Origin: Mycolicibacterium aichiense
Lineage (GTDB): Bacteria > Actinomycetota > Actinomycetes > Mycobacteriales > Mycobacteriaceae
Assembly (NCBI RefSeq): GCF_010726245.1
Contig: NZ_AP022561.1
Location: 4,836,001 to 4,900,000 of the forward strand
Direction of reading: 5' to 3'
DNA: 64,000 bases
Shown: one piece after another, positions 1 to 9,090 of the stretch
Layout: each line of letters starts with the position of its first letter
Position numbering within the stretch: the first letter of the stretch is position 1
Position numbers and translations under genes: made by a program
The notes under the pieces: generated by a model
The model's input: only the letters and a program-made list of their open reading frames with translations
Told to the model about the DNA's origin: nothing
Database searches by the model: none

Positions 1-572
1 AAGCGCGAAGGAATGCGGCCACCAAGCGCCATCGATGTCACCGCCGAGGGTGGGTTTCAGTGTGACGCGCACCGGACTGGCCAGGCGCCGACTCCCGGAC
101 ATGCCGTTCACGAGGACGCCGATGTCGGCGAGTGGGACTCGGTGAGTCCAGAGAAAATCGGGTGCGGGACGGGCACATTGGCCGTCTCATACGCAGCATC
201 CGTCGTCTCGACAGGATGAGAGAAAAGGTCGGAGCTTTCCATCTGGGAAATTCCTCACGCGTTAGCAGAGTCGACCTGCGGGCAGAGCCCAGGCCTAACG
301 GTCCCCGCCAATGCAGAACGGATCTGCCTTCGACACTACACCCCGGGGTTCCCCGAGCGTCGGTCGATTCCGGATTCGCGGTCCGGCTGGCGTCGGCGGT
401 ATCGAGCGGTGATCGCGTCGGCCGCTCACCGAGCACGTGAAATATCCTGCGGGACAGCAAATTTGCCGGGCGAGAACGCACGAACTCGCCTTGCCGGGCC
501 CCGTTTCCGGGATTCGGGCGTAGAGTCCAAGGGACCGGGACCGCCATCAGGCCCCCTATTGAAGGGCCAACA
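1..572. other. Left-edge region without a convincing gene
   Basis: No reading frame here looks like a real protein. The longest open frames (for instance a 205-codon frame on the minus strand) are arginine- and proline-rich translations typical of antisense frames in GC-rich DNA. The only functional element I can support is the ribosome site just before the small gene that begins at 573. The stretch may hold the upstream control region of that gene or the far end of a gene outside the window. Confidence 0.4.
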
Positions 573-704
573 ATGTCCGACAAGTCCCCGCGACAGGGTA
601 TGTCGAAGAAATCCGGCAAGTCCCTGAAAGAGAAACGGGCCGACAAGCGCTCCAAGTCCGACGGCCCGCAGGATCAAACCGTGGCCAACGCCAGAACCCG
701 CTGA
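573..704 (+). CDS. Small basic conserved mycobacterial protein (43 aa)
   Basis: A 43-residue lysine/serine-rich protein beginning MSDKSPRQGMSKKSGKSL and ending ANARTR. A purine-rich site (GAAGGG) lies a few bases before the ATG. As I recall, short proteins with this serine/lysine N-terminus recur as conserved hypothetical genes in mycobacteria; no function is known to me. There is no membrane segment or signal peptide, and about a third of the residues are K or R, so a nucleic-acid or ribosome association is possible but not shown. It converges with the NuoF-like gene downstream. Confidence 0.7.
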   Translation: MSDKSPRQGMSKKSGKSLKEKRADKRSKSDGPQDQTVANARTR

Positions 705-802
705 GTCCCATGTCGACGATGCGCGGCACTAGCATCGGGTAGTCCTTGCCGACAACACTTTTCGCGACTGTCGGTTAACCTGCTCAGGCAGCGGTCGCCC
801 GA

Positions 803-2017
803 TTACGCGATCGGCATCTTCGACACCGGTGCCGCGGGCACCACGCTGTTGCACCGGCCCAGGCGGTGCTGCTCGATATCGGCCGCGAACGCGCGCAACG
901 CGCTGCGGACCATCCGCGCGGTCCCGTCAGGGTGCCGACACGCCCCTCGGCCGTCCACAAGCCGGGTGATACGCCGAATCTCTTTGACCAGATGGTCACT
1001 GGCGCGCCCGTAGGCCAATTCGTCGATCAATTCGGACAGCCGGGGCAAGCCGTTGCGGCACGGACCGCACTGGCGTGCACTCTCGTCGGCGAGATAACCG
1101 GCGATCTCGGCGGTGCGGACCAACCCGCACTCGGTCACACCCAGGGCGTGGACGATTCCGGCGCCGGGCGATGCGCCCAGCGATTGCAGACCCGAGCGGG
1201 AGAGCCGGATTCCGGCGAAAGTCTCAGCGGGCAGCCAACTCCCGTGGTAGCCGCCGACCAGTACCGCCGACACCGCCCGGGTGTCGATCAGATCCATGAG
1301 CGGCACACCCGTCGGAACCTCGACAACGCCCTCACCGTCCAGCGCACCCGAGAGGGTGACGAGCATGGTGCCCGGGTCCGTCGAGTCGCCGATCGAGCGG
1401 AACCACTCGGCTCCGTGGCGGGCGATCAAGGCCAGGTGCGCCAACGTCTCGACGTTGTTGACCAGGGTCGGGCGTTTACGCACCCCCGAGATCGCGACGG
1501 GGACAGTGCGGTCGCGTGGCAGCGCGGGTCCGCCCTCGATGTGCCGGATCGCAGCGGATTCCTCGCCCGCGACGAAGGTGTCGGGTGCCTCCACCACCGT
1601 CAGCTCGACATCGAGCCCGGCCGACCGTCGCTCGTCGAGCGCCGCGCGTACCGACGCCACGGCGTCGGAGTGGACGTACAGGTAGCCGGTGTGGGCGCCG
1701 ATCGCGGCGGCGGCGATATCCAGACCGTCGATCACCAGGTGCGGCGCGCGCGTCAGCAGCAGCGCGTCCTTGCGGCTCAGCGGTTCTCCCTCGGCACCGT
1801 TGGCGACCACCACGGGATCCGCGCCGGCTACCGCGGCGAGTTTGCGGCCGGTCGGGAAGCCGGCGCCGCCGCGCCCGGAAAGTCCGGCGTCGGTGAGACG
1901 TGAAATGAGTTGGCTGCCTGAAATTTTCGGTGCAGCGCCGAAGCAGTCGAGGTGTTCGGCCAGAGTCGGCCCGGCGGCGGCCAGCAGCCGCGGTGCGCTA
2001 CGCATCGGCATACTCAC
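803..2017 (-). CDS. NuoF-like NADH:acceptor oxidoreductase (FMN / 4Fe-4S) subunit
   Basis: A 404-aa homologue of the NADH-binding, FMN- and iron-sulphur-containing NuoF subunit of complex I, shorter than a true NuoF. The N-terminal third carries the FMN/NADH glycine-rich motif GRGGAGFPTGRK and the later EGEP segment. A VNNVETLAHL motif follows near residue 190, then an SLBB-like region. A C-terminal cluster domain has QCGPCRNG plus a GACRHPDG segment, which can supply the four cysteines for a 4Fe-4S centre. No NuoE or NuoG neighbour is present, so this is not respiratory complex I. It begins (GTG 2017, or ATG 2011) inside the end of the preceding haem-protein gene, which implies translational coupling. 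The likely role is passing electrons from NAD(P)H to the membrane haem protein; that is inference. Confidence 0.85.
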   Translation of the reverse strand: MSMPMRSAPRLLAAAGPTLAEHLDCFGAAPKISGSQLISRLTDAGLSGRGGAGFPTGRKLAAVAGADPVVVANGAEGEPLSRKDALLLTRAPHLVIDGLDIAAAAIGAHTGYLYVHSDAVASVRAALDERRSAGLDVELTVVEAPDTFVAGEESAAIRHIEGGPALPRDRTVPVAISGVRKRPTLVNNVETLAHLALIARHGAEWFRSIGDSTDPGTMLVTLSGALDGEGVVEVPTGVPLMDLIDTRAVSAVLVGGYHGSWLPAETFAGIRLSRSGLQSLGASPGAGIVHALGVTECGLVRTAEIAGYLADESARQCGPCRNGLPRLSELIDELAYGRASDHLVKEIRRITRLVDGRGACRHPDGTARMVRSALRAFAADIEQHRLGRCNSVVPAAPVSKMPIA

Positions 2018-2540
2018 TGAAGTTGGCGCGCAACCGCCACGTCAGCGCGGCAGCCACGACGACCGCGCAGGCGCCGGCGATCGCGAGGAACCACACACGT
2101 CCGGTGTCGGTGCCGTTGCCCAGCGCATGCGCCATCGAGACCGGCCACAACGAGTAGGTCGACCAGTGCACCAACCGGAATGCTCGCGGCCCGATGCGGT
2201 GCCGGAGCAGACCGGTGATCACGACGACGGCGAGCACGTCGACGGCGACGGTGCCCAGCCCCTGCCACAGCGGCCGGTAGGTGCCGAGGAAGGGCACGAC
2301 GATGTCGATGAGTTTCAGCTTGGCGTACGGGTCGAGGAACAGCAGCCCGATGTGCAGCGCGACCAGCAGCGTCGACGACAGGGCGGCGAAGCGATGGACA
2401 TCAGAGACCGCGAATCTGGGCAGCACCAGCAGCGGGCGCCCGGACCGCGCGGCGATGCCCAACGCCACCGAGACGGTCATGAACACCAACGCGACGACGC
2501 CGTTGCCGCGGCCCAGCGCCCACAGTGCCTCGTTCGTCAT
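1998..2540 (-). CDS. Ferric-reductase-like / YedZ-like membrane haem protein
   Basis: A 180-aa integral membrane protein with about five to six hydrophobic helices. Four histidines sit as two pairs, H49/H63 and H125/H138, spaced like the bis-haem ligands of ferric reductase-like (YedZ/NOX) transmembrane domains. The first Met overlaps the stop of the Pro-rich gene by four bases (ATGA at 2537-2540), and its own 3' end overlaps the NuoF-like gene. The three genes therefore form one translationally coupled unit. It would be the membrane electron carrier between the cytoplasmic flavoprotein and an outside acceptor. A longer upstream extension in the same frame is low-complexity and is not the real start. 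Confidence 0.8.
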   Translation of the reverse strand: MTNEALWALGRGNGVVALVFMTVSVALGIAARSGRPLLVLPRFAVSDVHRFAALSSTLLVALHIGLLFLDPYAKLKLIDIVVPFLGTYRPLWQGLGTVAVDVLAVVVITGLLRHRIGPRAFRLVHWSTYSLWPVSMAHALGNGTDTGRVWFLAIAGACAVVVAAALTWRLRANFSEYADA

Positions 2541-3034
2541 GACCCGCGTGACACGGTGACGTGCGGGGAGAAGCTGTTGCCGCCCGAGGTGCCGCCGCCG
2601 CCGGCCGGGACGTGGCTCTGCCGGATCGGGAACGCGGGTTGCGACTTGGTGCTCGGTGCCGGTGCCTGCTCCTGGACGGTCGCCTTTGGCGTGTAGGCCG
2701 GTTTCTGGGTGTAGGTCGGCTGCGGGGTGTAAGTCTGCTGCGGGGTGGAGGCCTCCGCGGGGGCCGGTGCGACCGTCGGCTCCGGGCTCGGGGGCGCCGG
2801 AGTGTCCGCCGCGGGCGCCGGCGCTGGGGCTGGTTCCACGACAGGAGGCGCGGGGGGCAGGTCCGCGGCGGGGTCGGTCGCCACCGGGTCGACCGGCGGA
2901 AGCTCGGCAACGACGGGCTTGACGGTGTCGCCGTAGGCCAACGCCGATGCGCCCGCCACTCCGGCGATGCCGATGCCGGCCAACGCCCACGAGGTCACGG
3001 CGGCCCGGCGGAATCCGGAACGAGGTGAGTCCAT
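2537..3034 (-). CDS. Membrane-anchored Pro/Ala-rich exported protein
   Basis: A 165-aa protein with one N-terminal hydrophobic segment (about residues 12-34, after RSGFRRAAV) that acts as an uncleaved anchor or signal peptide. A long extracytoplasmic part is rich in Pro, Ala, Thr and Val. Between about residues 95 and 120 there are irregular Tyr-Thr-Pro repeats (QQTYTPQPTYTQKPAYTPK). The C-terminus has a GGGGTSGG linker and a short tail. No enzyme domain is visible. It is the first gene of the redox cassette and overlaps the haem-protein gene by four bases, so it may be a wall-spanning spacer or acceptor for that system. Confidence 0.7.
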   Translation of the reverse strand: MDSPRSGFRRAAVTSWALAGIGIAGVAGASALAYGDTVKPVVAELPPVDPVATDPAADLPPAPPVVEPAPAPAPAADTPAPPSPEPTVAPAPAEASTPQQTYTPQPTYTQKPAYTPKATVQEQAPAPSTKSQPAFPIRQSHVPAGGGGTSGGNSFSPHVTVSRGS

Positions 3035-3127
3035 GCAGTGATGGTGGCAATGGATTCTTTACGGCCTCTAAGAACTGGTGACGAAAGTCCCCGTGGCCCT
3101 GATCCGGCGTCGTGACATTCTGGAGCG

Positions 3128-3574
3128 GTGAGCACTTGGGACGACAGCACCGATACCGGCGAATACAGCGTCGAGGACGACAACCAGCTCCAGCCCGAGG
3201 ACACGTTGGTCGACCGCGGCGTCGACGACATCCTCGACGAGGGCATTTCCCCTCCGGAGCGGCCGATCGCCCGCACGAACCTCGACCACCCCGGCCCGGA
3301 GACGCTCGACGAATTACTCGCCGAGGAGGAACCCGATCCGGTGTCCCGGCTGAACAATGTGCTTGACGAGCTGAATGGCTCCGCCGCGGACGACTCCGAC
3401 TATCCGGAGGACGACGAGGTCGGCCGGGTTCGGTCGGGTCGTCTGGTGGCCCCCGATGCGGGCTTCGGTGAGGACGACGAGTCCGAGCTCGTGGCCGAAG
3501 ACGTCGGTATCGACGGCGGGGCGGCCTCCGCGGAGGAGGCCGCCATGCATGTCATCGACGATGAGGACGACTAG
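3128..3574 (+). CDS. DUF5709 family acidic protein
   Basis: A 148-aa very acidic soluble protein with a GTG start at 3128. The N-terminal block contains YSVEDDNQLQPEDTLVDRG followed by a DDILDEG-SPPERP stretch, which is the signature of the actinobacterial DUF5709 family. The family's function is unknown. There is no signal peptide or membrane helix. It is transcribed divergently from the Pro-rich redox gene, with 93 bp between them, and converges on the kinase gene with only a short hairpin-containing gap. Confidence 0.85.
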   Translation: MSTWDDSTDTGEYSVEDDNQLQPEDTLVDRGVDDILDEGISPPERPIARTNLDHPGPETLDELLAEEEPDPVSRLNNVLDELNGSAADDSDYPEDDEVGRVRSGRLVAPDAGFGEDDESELVAEDVGIDGGAASAEEAAMHVIDDEDD

Positions 3575-3592
3575 GCGGGTCGAACCCGCTAG
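3571..3592. terminator. Hairpin between convergent genes
   Basis: A compact inverted repeat occupies the 15-bp gap between the DUF5709 gene and the kinase gene and overlaps the stop codon of the former. Five pairs (CGGGT with ACCCG) and an outer CTAG/CTAG enclose a CGA loop, with one bulged G at 3575. There is no T-run, as is common for mycobacterial terminators. It could end transcription from both sides. Confidence 0.5.
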
Positions 3593-5391
3593 CGCACGGC
3601 AGCATTGATCGAGGGTTTGTCGATCATCCCCTTCTCGACGCCCCAGATCGTGGCGATCGTGCGGTACTCCCCGGTCTCGATCAAATGCTGCAGCGCCTGG
3701 CGCAGCGGCTCGGCGAGACCGGAGTCCTTGGCCACCGGCCATCCGTACGGTGCGGAGTCGAACACCGCACCGGCGGCCTCGAGTTGTCCGCCGCTGGTTT
3801 TGATGGTGAACCCGGTGACGGGCGAATCGGCCGACATGGCATCGACTTCCCCGGCCATCAGTGCGGCGTTGAGATCGTCCTGCCGGGTGTAGATGACCTT
3901 CTTGATGGGGGGCTTGCCGGCCACCACACAGTTGTTGCTCTTGGCAGGCAGCTCCTCGGACTCCTGCAGAGAGGGGTAGGCCACCCCGACCCGCAGGCCG
4001 CACGCGTTGTCCGGGTCGATCGCGGCGCCGGGCCGCTGCGCCCATAGCGTGCCGGCCCGGAAGTAGGTCACGAAGTCGGCCGCGGCTTCGCGTTCTTTGG
4101 TGTCGGTGAACGACGACATGCCGAGGTTGAAATCGCCCGCGCGCACCGACGGAATGATGGCCTCGAACGCGGTCTGGCGGTACTCCGGTGTCAGACCGAG
4201 AGTACGGGCGACCGCATTCATCAGGTCGACGTCGAACCCGACCACTTGGCCGTCGGCGTCGATGAATTCGTTTGGCGCATAAGGGATGTTCACGCCGACG
4301 ACAAGCCGGCCCGACTCCCGGATCTTGGCAGGTACCAGGGCCGCGATGGACGGCACCGCGCCGTCGGCCTGCGGTAGCGGTTCCGAGCTGGATGCGGTGC
4401 CCGCCAGGCTCGTTGCGCTGCTGGACCGAGTGTCCGATCCCTGCCATTGCCAGGCACCGATACCCGCGGCGGCCACCAACAGGAGGGCCGCGCCGGCGGC
4501 GGCGAATGCGCGCCGGCGGTGTGGCCGCGGCTCGGCCAACACGTGCCGACCGGAACTTCCGGTCTTGCGACTCCGCGCGGTCAGGGCCTGGCGTGCGGCG
4601 GCGGCCAGTTCTCCGGCGCTGGCGTAGCGCTGGGCCGCCTTCTTGGCCATGCCTTTGGCGATGACCTCGTCGAAGGCGGCCAGCTTGGGGTTCTTCTCGG
4701 ACGGTCGCGGGGCGGGCGTGGTCATGTGCCCGGCGATCTGCTGTTCGAGGCTGTCGTCCGGGTAGGGCCGGTCGCCGGTGAGGCATTCGTAGAGGACGCA
4801 CGTCAGTGCGTAGACATCGGATCGGTGATCGGCCTGGCTGCCGCTGAACCGCTCCGGGGCCATGTACGCCAGCGTGCCCAGCGTGCTGCCGGCCGTCGTC
4901 AGCCCCGCCTCACTCGCGGTGCGGGCCAGTCCGAAGTCGATCAGGTAGGCGAAGTCGCGACCGGTGATCAGAATGTTGGACGGCTTGACGTCGCGGTGGA
5001 TCAGGCCGGTCGCGTGGGCGGCGTCCAAGGCGGCGGCGACCTGCTCGACGATGCTGACCGCACGCGCAGGGTCCAACGGCTTGCCGGTGTCGGACAGGAT
5101 CGAGCCCAGCGTGTGGCCTTCGATGAGCCGCATGTCGAGGTAGAGCCGACCGTCGATCTCGCCGTATCCGTGGATCGGGACGACATGCGGTTCGTTGAGG
5201 GCGGCTGCGGCTTGCGCCTCACGCCTGAATCGTTGCTGGAACGTCTCGTCCTCGGCCAGCCGGTGCGGCAGAACCTTGAGGGCGACCACGCGATCGGTCT
5301 TGGTGTCGAAGGCCCGGTAGACCTCGCCCATCCCGCCACGACCTATCAGCTCCTGCAGCTGATAGTGCCCAAATGGTGTCGCCTCCACCAT
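3589..5391 (-). CDS. Receptor Ser/Thr protein kinase with extracytoplasmic solute-binding domain
   Basis: A 600-aa Pkn-type kinase. Residues about 9-270 form the Hanks kinase domain: glycine loop IGRGGMGEVYRA, lysine in VALKVLP, catalytic loop HRDVKPSN, IDFG and APER. A basic juxtamembrane stretch (residues about 272-295) precedes a single membrane helix (about 296-315). The outside part (about 345-600) is a family 3 solute-binding domain (SBP_bac_3), with the typical LVVGVNIPYAPNEF start and a GFDVDLMNAVA segment; such domains bind polar amino acids or similar ligands. Most mycobacterial receptor kinases instead carry PASTA or beta-propeller sensors. The fusion suggests direct sensing of an external nutrient and phosphorylation inside. 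The ligand is unknown. Confidence 0.9.
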   Translation of the reverse strand: MVEATPFGHYQLQELIGRGGMGEVYRAFDTKTDRVVALKVLPHRLAEDETFQQRFRREAQAAAALNEPHVVPIHGYGEIDGRLYLDMRLIEGHTLGSILSDTGKPLDPARAVSIVEQVAAALDAAHATGLIHRDVKPSNILITGRDFAYLIDFGLARTASEAGLTTAGSTLGTLAYMAPERFSGSQADHRSDVYALTCVLYECLTGDRPYPDDSLEQQIAGHMTTPAPRPSEKNPKLAAFDEVIAKGMAKKAAQRYASAGELAAAARQALTARSRKTGSSGRHVLAEPRPHRRRAFAAAGAALLLVAAAGIGAWQWQGSDTRSSSATSLAGTASSSEPLPQADGAVPSIAALVPAKIRESGRLVVGVNIPYAPNEFIDADGQVVGFDVDLMNAVARTLGLTPEYRQTAFEAIIPSVRAGDFNLGMSSFTDTKEREAAADFVTYFRAGTLWAQRPGAAIDPDNACGLRVGVAYPSLQESEELPAKSNNCVVAGKPPIKKVIYTRQDDLNAALMAGEVDAMSADSPVTGFTIKTSGGQLEAAGAVFDSAPYGWPVAKDSGLAEPLRQALQHLIETGEYRTIATIWGVEKGMIDKPSINAAVR

Positions 5392-5766
5392 CTACTCCTT
5401 GGCAGCTCCCCCGACCGTCGATTGAAGCTACATCACCTTTGCCAGGGACGCCGCCGGTCGGCGAGACGAAACAGAGAGGTCTCTTTTGCCTGCGAGCCTT
5501 CGACCACCTGCGCCTTGGCACGGTACGGTCATAGGGGCTGACCCACCAGCCTCGCGGGAAACGTCACGGCGGCGATCTGAATGCCCCGCCGCACCGGTGC
5601 CCTCCGGCCCGACGTAAACCGACCGCAGTTCTGGCGCCAAACCATTGGCGCGTGGCCGATCACTCAGCGTCGAACGAGCGCTGCGTCACCCCACTCTCGC
5701 GGCAGTACACCTGCGGCCACAACATCGCACGTCGCACGCTGCGCGGCGCGCAGAAGGAAGGCTCCG
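5392..5766. other. Divergent intergenic region between kinase and acyl-AMP ligase genes
   Basis: 375 bp separate the start of the kinase gene (minus strand) from the ligase gene (plus strand), so promoters for both should lie here. An open frame in phase with the ligase gene extends back to 5581, but it is arginine-rich and lacks family similarity. A good ribosome site (GAAGGAAGG, about 5754-5762) lies just before the TTG at 5767. No clear operator repeat or RNA gene was recognised. Confidence 0.5.
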
Positions 5767-7401
5767 TTGAGCCAGTTCACCGAAACCATGGTCAGTAACG
5801 CCCGGTGGAGCATGAAGGGCATGGTCACGGGCGAGCCCGACGCTCCCGTGCGCCACAGCTGGGCCGAGGTGCATGCGCGCGCCTGCCGGATCGCCGGCGG
5901 CCTCGCAGCAGCCGGTGTCGGTCACGGCGATGCTGTCGCCGTGCTCGCCGGCAATCCTGTCGACATCGCGCCGACCGCGCAGGGCATCTGGATTCGAGGC
6001 GCCTGCGTCACCATGCTGCACCAGCCGACGCCGCGCACCGACCTGCTGCGCTGGGCTGAGGAGACAATGTCGGTACTCGCGACGATCGACGCCAAAGTCG
6101 TCGTTGTCGGCGAGCCGTTCCTACCGGCCGCGCCGCTGCTCACCGAGCGGGGAATCCGAGTGGCCATCGCCGGAGAACTGCTACAAGCAGCCCCGGTACG
6201 CCCCGTGCACTCCCGCGACGAAGACCTCGCCCTGATGCAGCTGACCTCGGGCTCGACCGGCTCCCCTAAGGCGGTCCAGATCACGCACGCCAACGTTGTC
6301 GCGAACGCCGAGGCGATGTTTGTCGGCGCCGAGGTCGACGTCGAGTCCGATGTGATCGTCAGCTGGTTGCCCTGCTTCCACGACATGGGCATGACCGGCT
6401 TCCTGACCGTGCCGATGTACTTCGGTGTCGAGCTCATCAAGGTCACCCCGATGGACTTTCTCCGAGATAATTTGTTGTGGGTCAAGCTGATTGACAAGTA
6501 CAAGGGCACAATGACCGCTGCCCCCAACTTTGCCTACAACCTCCTGGCGAAGCGGCTGCACAGCTTGGCATCACCCGGCCAGTTCGACCTGTCGTCGCTG
6601 CGCTGGGCCTTGTCCGGTGCCGAGCAGGTCGATCCGGCCGACGTGGAGGCTCTCTGCGCCGCGGGCGCACCGCATGGGCTGCGACCCGAGGCGATCCTGC
6701 CCGCCTACGGAATGGCCGAGACAACCGTCGCCGCCTCGTTCTCGACGTGCGGCGCAGGCATGACCGTCGACGAGATCGACGCCGATCTGCTGGCTGTCCT
6801 TCATCGCGCGGTACCCGCAACCCGAGGAAACACCAGACGTCTGGTGACATTGGGTTCGCTGCTGGACGGACTGGAGGCCCGCATCCTCGACGAGGACGGC
6901 GCCGTGATGGGCACCCGCGGGGTCGGCGTGATCCAACTCCGCGGTGCCCCCGTCACGCCCGGGTACACCACGGTTGCCGGCTTCATTTCGGCGCAGGACG
7001 ATCAGGGCTGGTACGACACCGGCGACCTGGGCTATATCACCGAGAATGACGAGATCGTCGTCTGCGGCCGGCTCAAGGACGTCATCATCATGGCCGGGCG
7101 CAACATCTATCCGACCGATATCGAACGCGCCGCCGCCCGCGTCGACGGCGTGCGGCCCGGGTGTGCGGTCGCCGTCCGGCTCGATGCTGGGCATTCACGC
7201 GAATCATTCGCTGTCGCAGTAGAATCCAAGGGTTTCGATGACCACGACGAGGTGCGTCGCATTGAGCACGAGGTGATCCACGAGGTGGTGGTGGAGGTCA
7301 ACGCCCGGCCCCGCAATGTCGTGGTGCTGGCCCCGGGAGTCATCCCCAAGACCCCATCCGGCAAGTTACGCCGCGCTCACGCTTTGGCGTTGGTCACCTG
7401 A
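5767..7401 (+). CDS. Fatty-acyl-AMP ligase / acyl-CoA ligase (FadD type)
   Basis: A 544-aa member of the ANL adenylating superfamily, the FadD group that activates fatty acids as acyl-AMP for transfer to CoA or a carrier protein. Visible motifs are the P-loop [13 protein letters not shown] (about residue 160), [11 protein letters not shown], the YGMAET motif, the YDTGDLG ATP motif, the hinge [16 protein letters not shown] and the C-terminal lysine in [10 protein letters not shown]. The HDMGM and GRNIYP signatures fit the fatty-acyl-AMP ligase branch used with polyketide or lipid assembly. The TTG start is chosen for its strong GAAGGAAGG site and the expected family N-terminus (SQFTETM). No PKS or acyl carrier gene is adjacent. 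Which mycobacterial fadD number it corresponds to cannot be decided here. Confidence 0.9.
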   Translation: MSQFTETMVSNARWSMKGMVTGEPDAPVRHSWAEVHARACRIAGGLAAAGVGHGDAVAVLAGNPVDIAPTAQGIWIRGACVTMLHQPTPRTDLLRWAEETMSVLATIDAKVVVVGEPFLPAAPLLTERGIRVAIAGELLQAAPVRPVHSRDEDLALMQLTSGSTGSPKAVQITHANVVANAEAMFVGAEVDVESDVIVSWLPCFHDMGMTGFLTVPMYFGVELIKVTPMDFLRDNLLWVKLIDKYKGTMTAAPNFAYNLLAKRLHSLASPGQFDLSSLRWALSGAEQVDPADVEALCAAGAPHGLRPEAILPAYGMAETTVAASFSTCGAGMTVDEIDADLLAVLHRAVPATRGNTRRLVTLGSLLDGLEARILDEDGAVMGTRGVGVIQLRGAPVTPGYTTVAGFISAQDDQGWYDTGDLGYITENDEIVVCGRLKDVIIMAGRNIYPTDIERAAARVDGVRPGCAVAVRLDAGHSRESFAVAVESKGFDDHDEVRRIEHEVIHEVVVEVNARPRNVVVLAPGVIPKTPSGKLRRAHALALVT

Positions 7402-7469
7402 CGGCAGCGGTACATTTATCGAGCGGGGATCCCGCTGTCTCCGCCCAGTGACACCCGGGGAGGGGGTCG

Positions 7470-8285
7470 ATGGACGACTACGACGCGCAGCCGGGCCGCA
7501 AAACGCCCCTGGAGCCGGAGCTCTCCCCGGCCCAGCTTCATTCTGACGAACTTGACCTGAACGCTGGGCTCAGCGGTTTGGCGGGGATCGTCGCGGACGC
7601 CGCCAGCGTCGACGAAATACTGTGCCAGGTAGCGCAATTCGCGGTTCAGGCGATACCGGGCGCCGACGGAGCCGGGGTCACCCTGATCCAACCCCGTGGC
7701 CCGGACCCAGGTGAGAACCTTCACATTCAGGCGTGGTCGGTGACTGCGGACTTCATCAAGGCCATTGACACCCTGCAATACGACAAGCTCGGCGAGGGGC
7801 CGTGCATCACCTGCATCCGGTCCGGACGACCGGCGGTGAGCGGTTCGCTGGGCAGCGACCGCCGCTGGCCTCATTTTGGCGGTGCGGTGGCGCGATTGGG
7901 CGTGCATTCCGTACTGGCTCTGCCGCTGACCGTTGGTGAGCGGGTCATCGGCGCGATCAACTCCTATGCCCACGGCCGCGATGCATTCACCGAACACGCC
8001 GTCCATCTGGGGACCCAATTCGCCGGTCCCGCAGCGGTATCGGTGTACAACACGCAGCTGCTGGCCAGCACCCGACTGCGCACGTTGCAACTGCAACAGG
8101 CGTTGCGCAGCCGGGCAGTGATCGACCAGGCGATCGGCATCATCCGCAGCCGCTCCGGCGGCACCGCGCAGGAGGCCTTCGACCGGCTCACCCGCATCAG
8201 CCAGCGTGAGCACATCAAATTGGCTGACGTCGCCGAGCAACTCGTCGAGGAGGCGGTGCGGCGGGCCCGGGCACGTCAGCAATAG
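7470..8285 (+). CDS. GAF-ANTAR regulator
   Basis: A 271-aa protein. A GAF sensor domain fills about residues 30-185. A C-terminal ANTAR domain (about 198-265) has the three-helix pattern LQQALRSRAVIDQAIGII and later AFDRLTRISQ. ANTAR domains bind paired hexaloop RNA hairpins and act as antiterminators or translation regulators; in mycobacteria targets have been reported near lipid genes. No histidine kinase or response-regulator receiver is fused, so the GAF domain is the probable signal input. It is the first of three GAF-ANTAR genes clustered here and converges on the second with only a few bases between them. Confidence 0.85.
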   Translation: MDDYDAQPGRKTPLEPELSPAQLHSDELDLNAGLSGLAGIVADAASVDEILCQVAQFAVQAIPGADGAGVTLIQPRGPDPGENLHIQAWSVTADFIKAIDTLQYDKLGEGPCITCIRSGRPAVSGSLGSDRRWPHFGGAVARLGVHSVLALPLTVGERVIGAINSYAHGRDAFTEHAVHLGTQFAGPAAVSVYNTQLLASTRLRTLQLQQALRSRAVIDQAIGIIRSRSGGTAQEAFDRLTRISQREHIKLADVAEQLVEEAVRRARARQQ

Positions 8286-8289
8286 GTGC

Positions 8290-9048
8290 TCAATGCCGAC
8301 CGCGGGCTAATTCGGTCAGAGCCCTGATCAACTCTGGCCGGGTGTGCCGGTCTCTCATCAGCCGCCGCGCGACATCCGTCAGATGCTCGCCGCGCGCGCG
8401 GCTGTGGGTGCGCAGCAGCCGGAATGCCTCATCCATCGAGATACCGAGCACCTCGCTGACAAATCCCTTGGCCTGCTCCACGACTGTGCGGCTGGTGACA
8501 GCGGATCTCAGCGGCGATACCACAGTATCGAGAGTGGGCGAATGTTCCTGCAGCACAGCCACACACGCGATGTGGGCAAGGGTCTGAGCAACCAGTCCAT
8601 CCGCTTCGCTGAGTCCACCGGTCCGGGTATCGAACAAGTTCAGCGCACCCAGCACCGTCCCGGCCGCGCGCATCGGTAGGGCGTGCACTGCCACGAAGCC
8701 GGCCTCCGCCGCGGCCGGGGCAAACCGCGGCCACCGGTCGACCTGAGTGGCGATGTCAGGCACCACGACCGGCTCGCCGATCCGGTAGCAGTCGATGCAG
8801 GGCCCCTGCTCGGCCTGCAGCTGGAACAGCTCGAGATCCCGCGTCTGCTCCGAGGTGGCGGCCACCAGATGAAGCCGCCGAAGTGGATCGGCGAGCAGGA
8901 ATCCTGCCGACGCGATGTCGAGCAGTTCGGCACAGCGTTCAGTCAGTTCGGTCAGCAGGTCCACAACGTCGAAATCGTCGAGCAGACTGTCGACCAGTGA
9001 TACCACCGCGCCGAGTACGCGGGTTTCGCGAAGGTCATCGCTCGCCAT
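8290..9048 (-). CDS. GAF-ANTAR regulator
   Basis: A 252-aa protein with a GAF domain (about residues 10-160, including EQGPCIDCYRIGEPVVVPD) and a C-terminal ANTAR domain (about 170-240, SRTVVEQAKGFVSEVLGISMDEAFRLL in part). The frame is open back to 9081, but ATG 9048 has an excellent ribosome site (GGGAGG) seven bases upstream and gives the usual family N-terminus. It lies downstream of, and on the same strand as, the third GAF-ANTAR gene with a 42-bp gap, so the two may be co-transcribed. The two cysteines in GPCIDC could be redox- or metal-responsive; that is speculation. Confidence 0.85.
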   Translation of the reverse strand: MASDDLRETRVLGAVVSLVDSLLDDFDVVDLLTELTERCAELLDIASAGFLLADPLRRLHLVAATSEQTRDLELFQLQAEQGPCIDCYRIGEPVVVPDIATQVDRWPRFAPAAAEAGFVAVHALPMRAAGTVLGALNLFDTRTGGLSEADGLVAQTLAHIACVAVLQEHSPTLDTVVSPLRSAVTSRTVVEQAKGFVSEVLGISMDEAFRLLRTHSRARGEHLTDVARRLMRDRHTRPELIRALTELARGRH

Positions 9049-9090
9049 GGCTTGCCTCCCGCCTGTATGTGCGATGCACATCTTCGAGGT

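Noticed and set aside
866..1903. Long plus-strand open frame (345 codons)
   Set aside because: It lies antisense to the NuoF-like gene, has no protein-like motifs and is explained by GC-rich codon structure.
4447..5541. Long plus-strand open frame (364 codons)
   Set aside because: It is antisense to the kinase gene, whose motifs are unmistakable; the plus frame is rich in Gly, Arg and Val without domains.
5581..5766. Upstream extension of the acyl-AMP ligase (62 codons)
   Set aside because: Arginine-rich and unlike the family; the TTG at 5767 has the good ribosome site and expected N-terminus.
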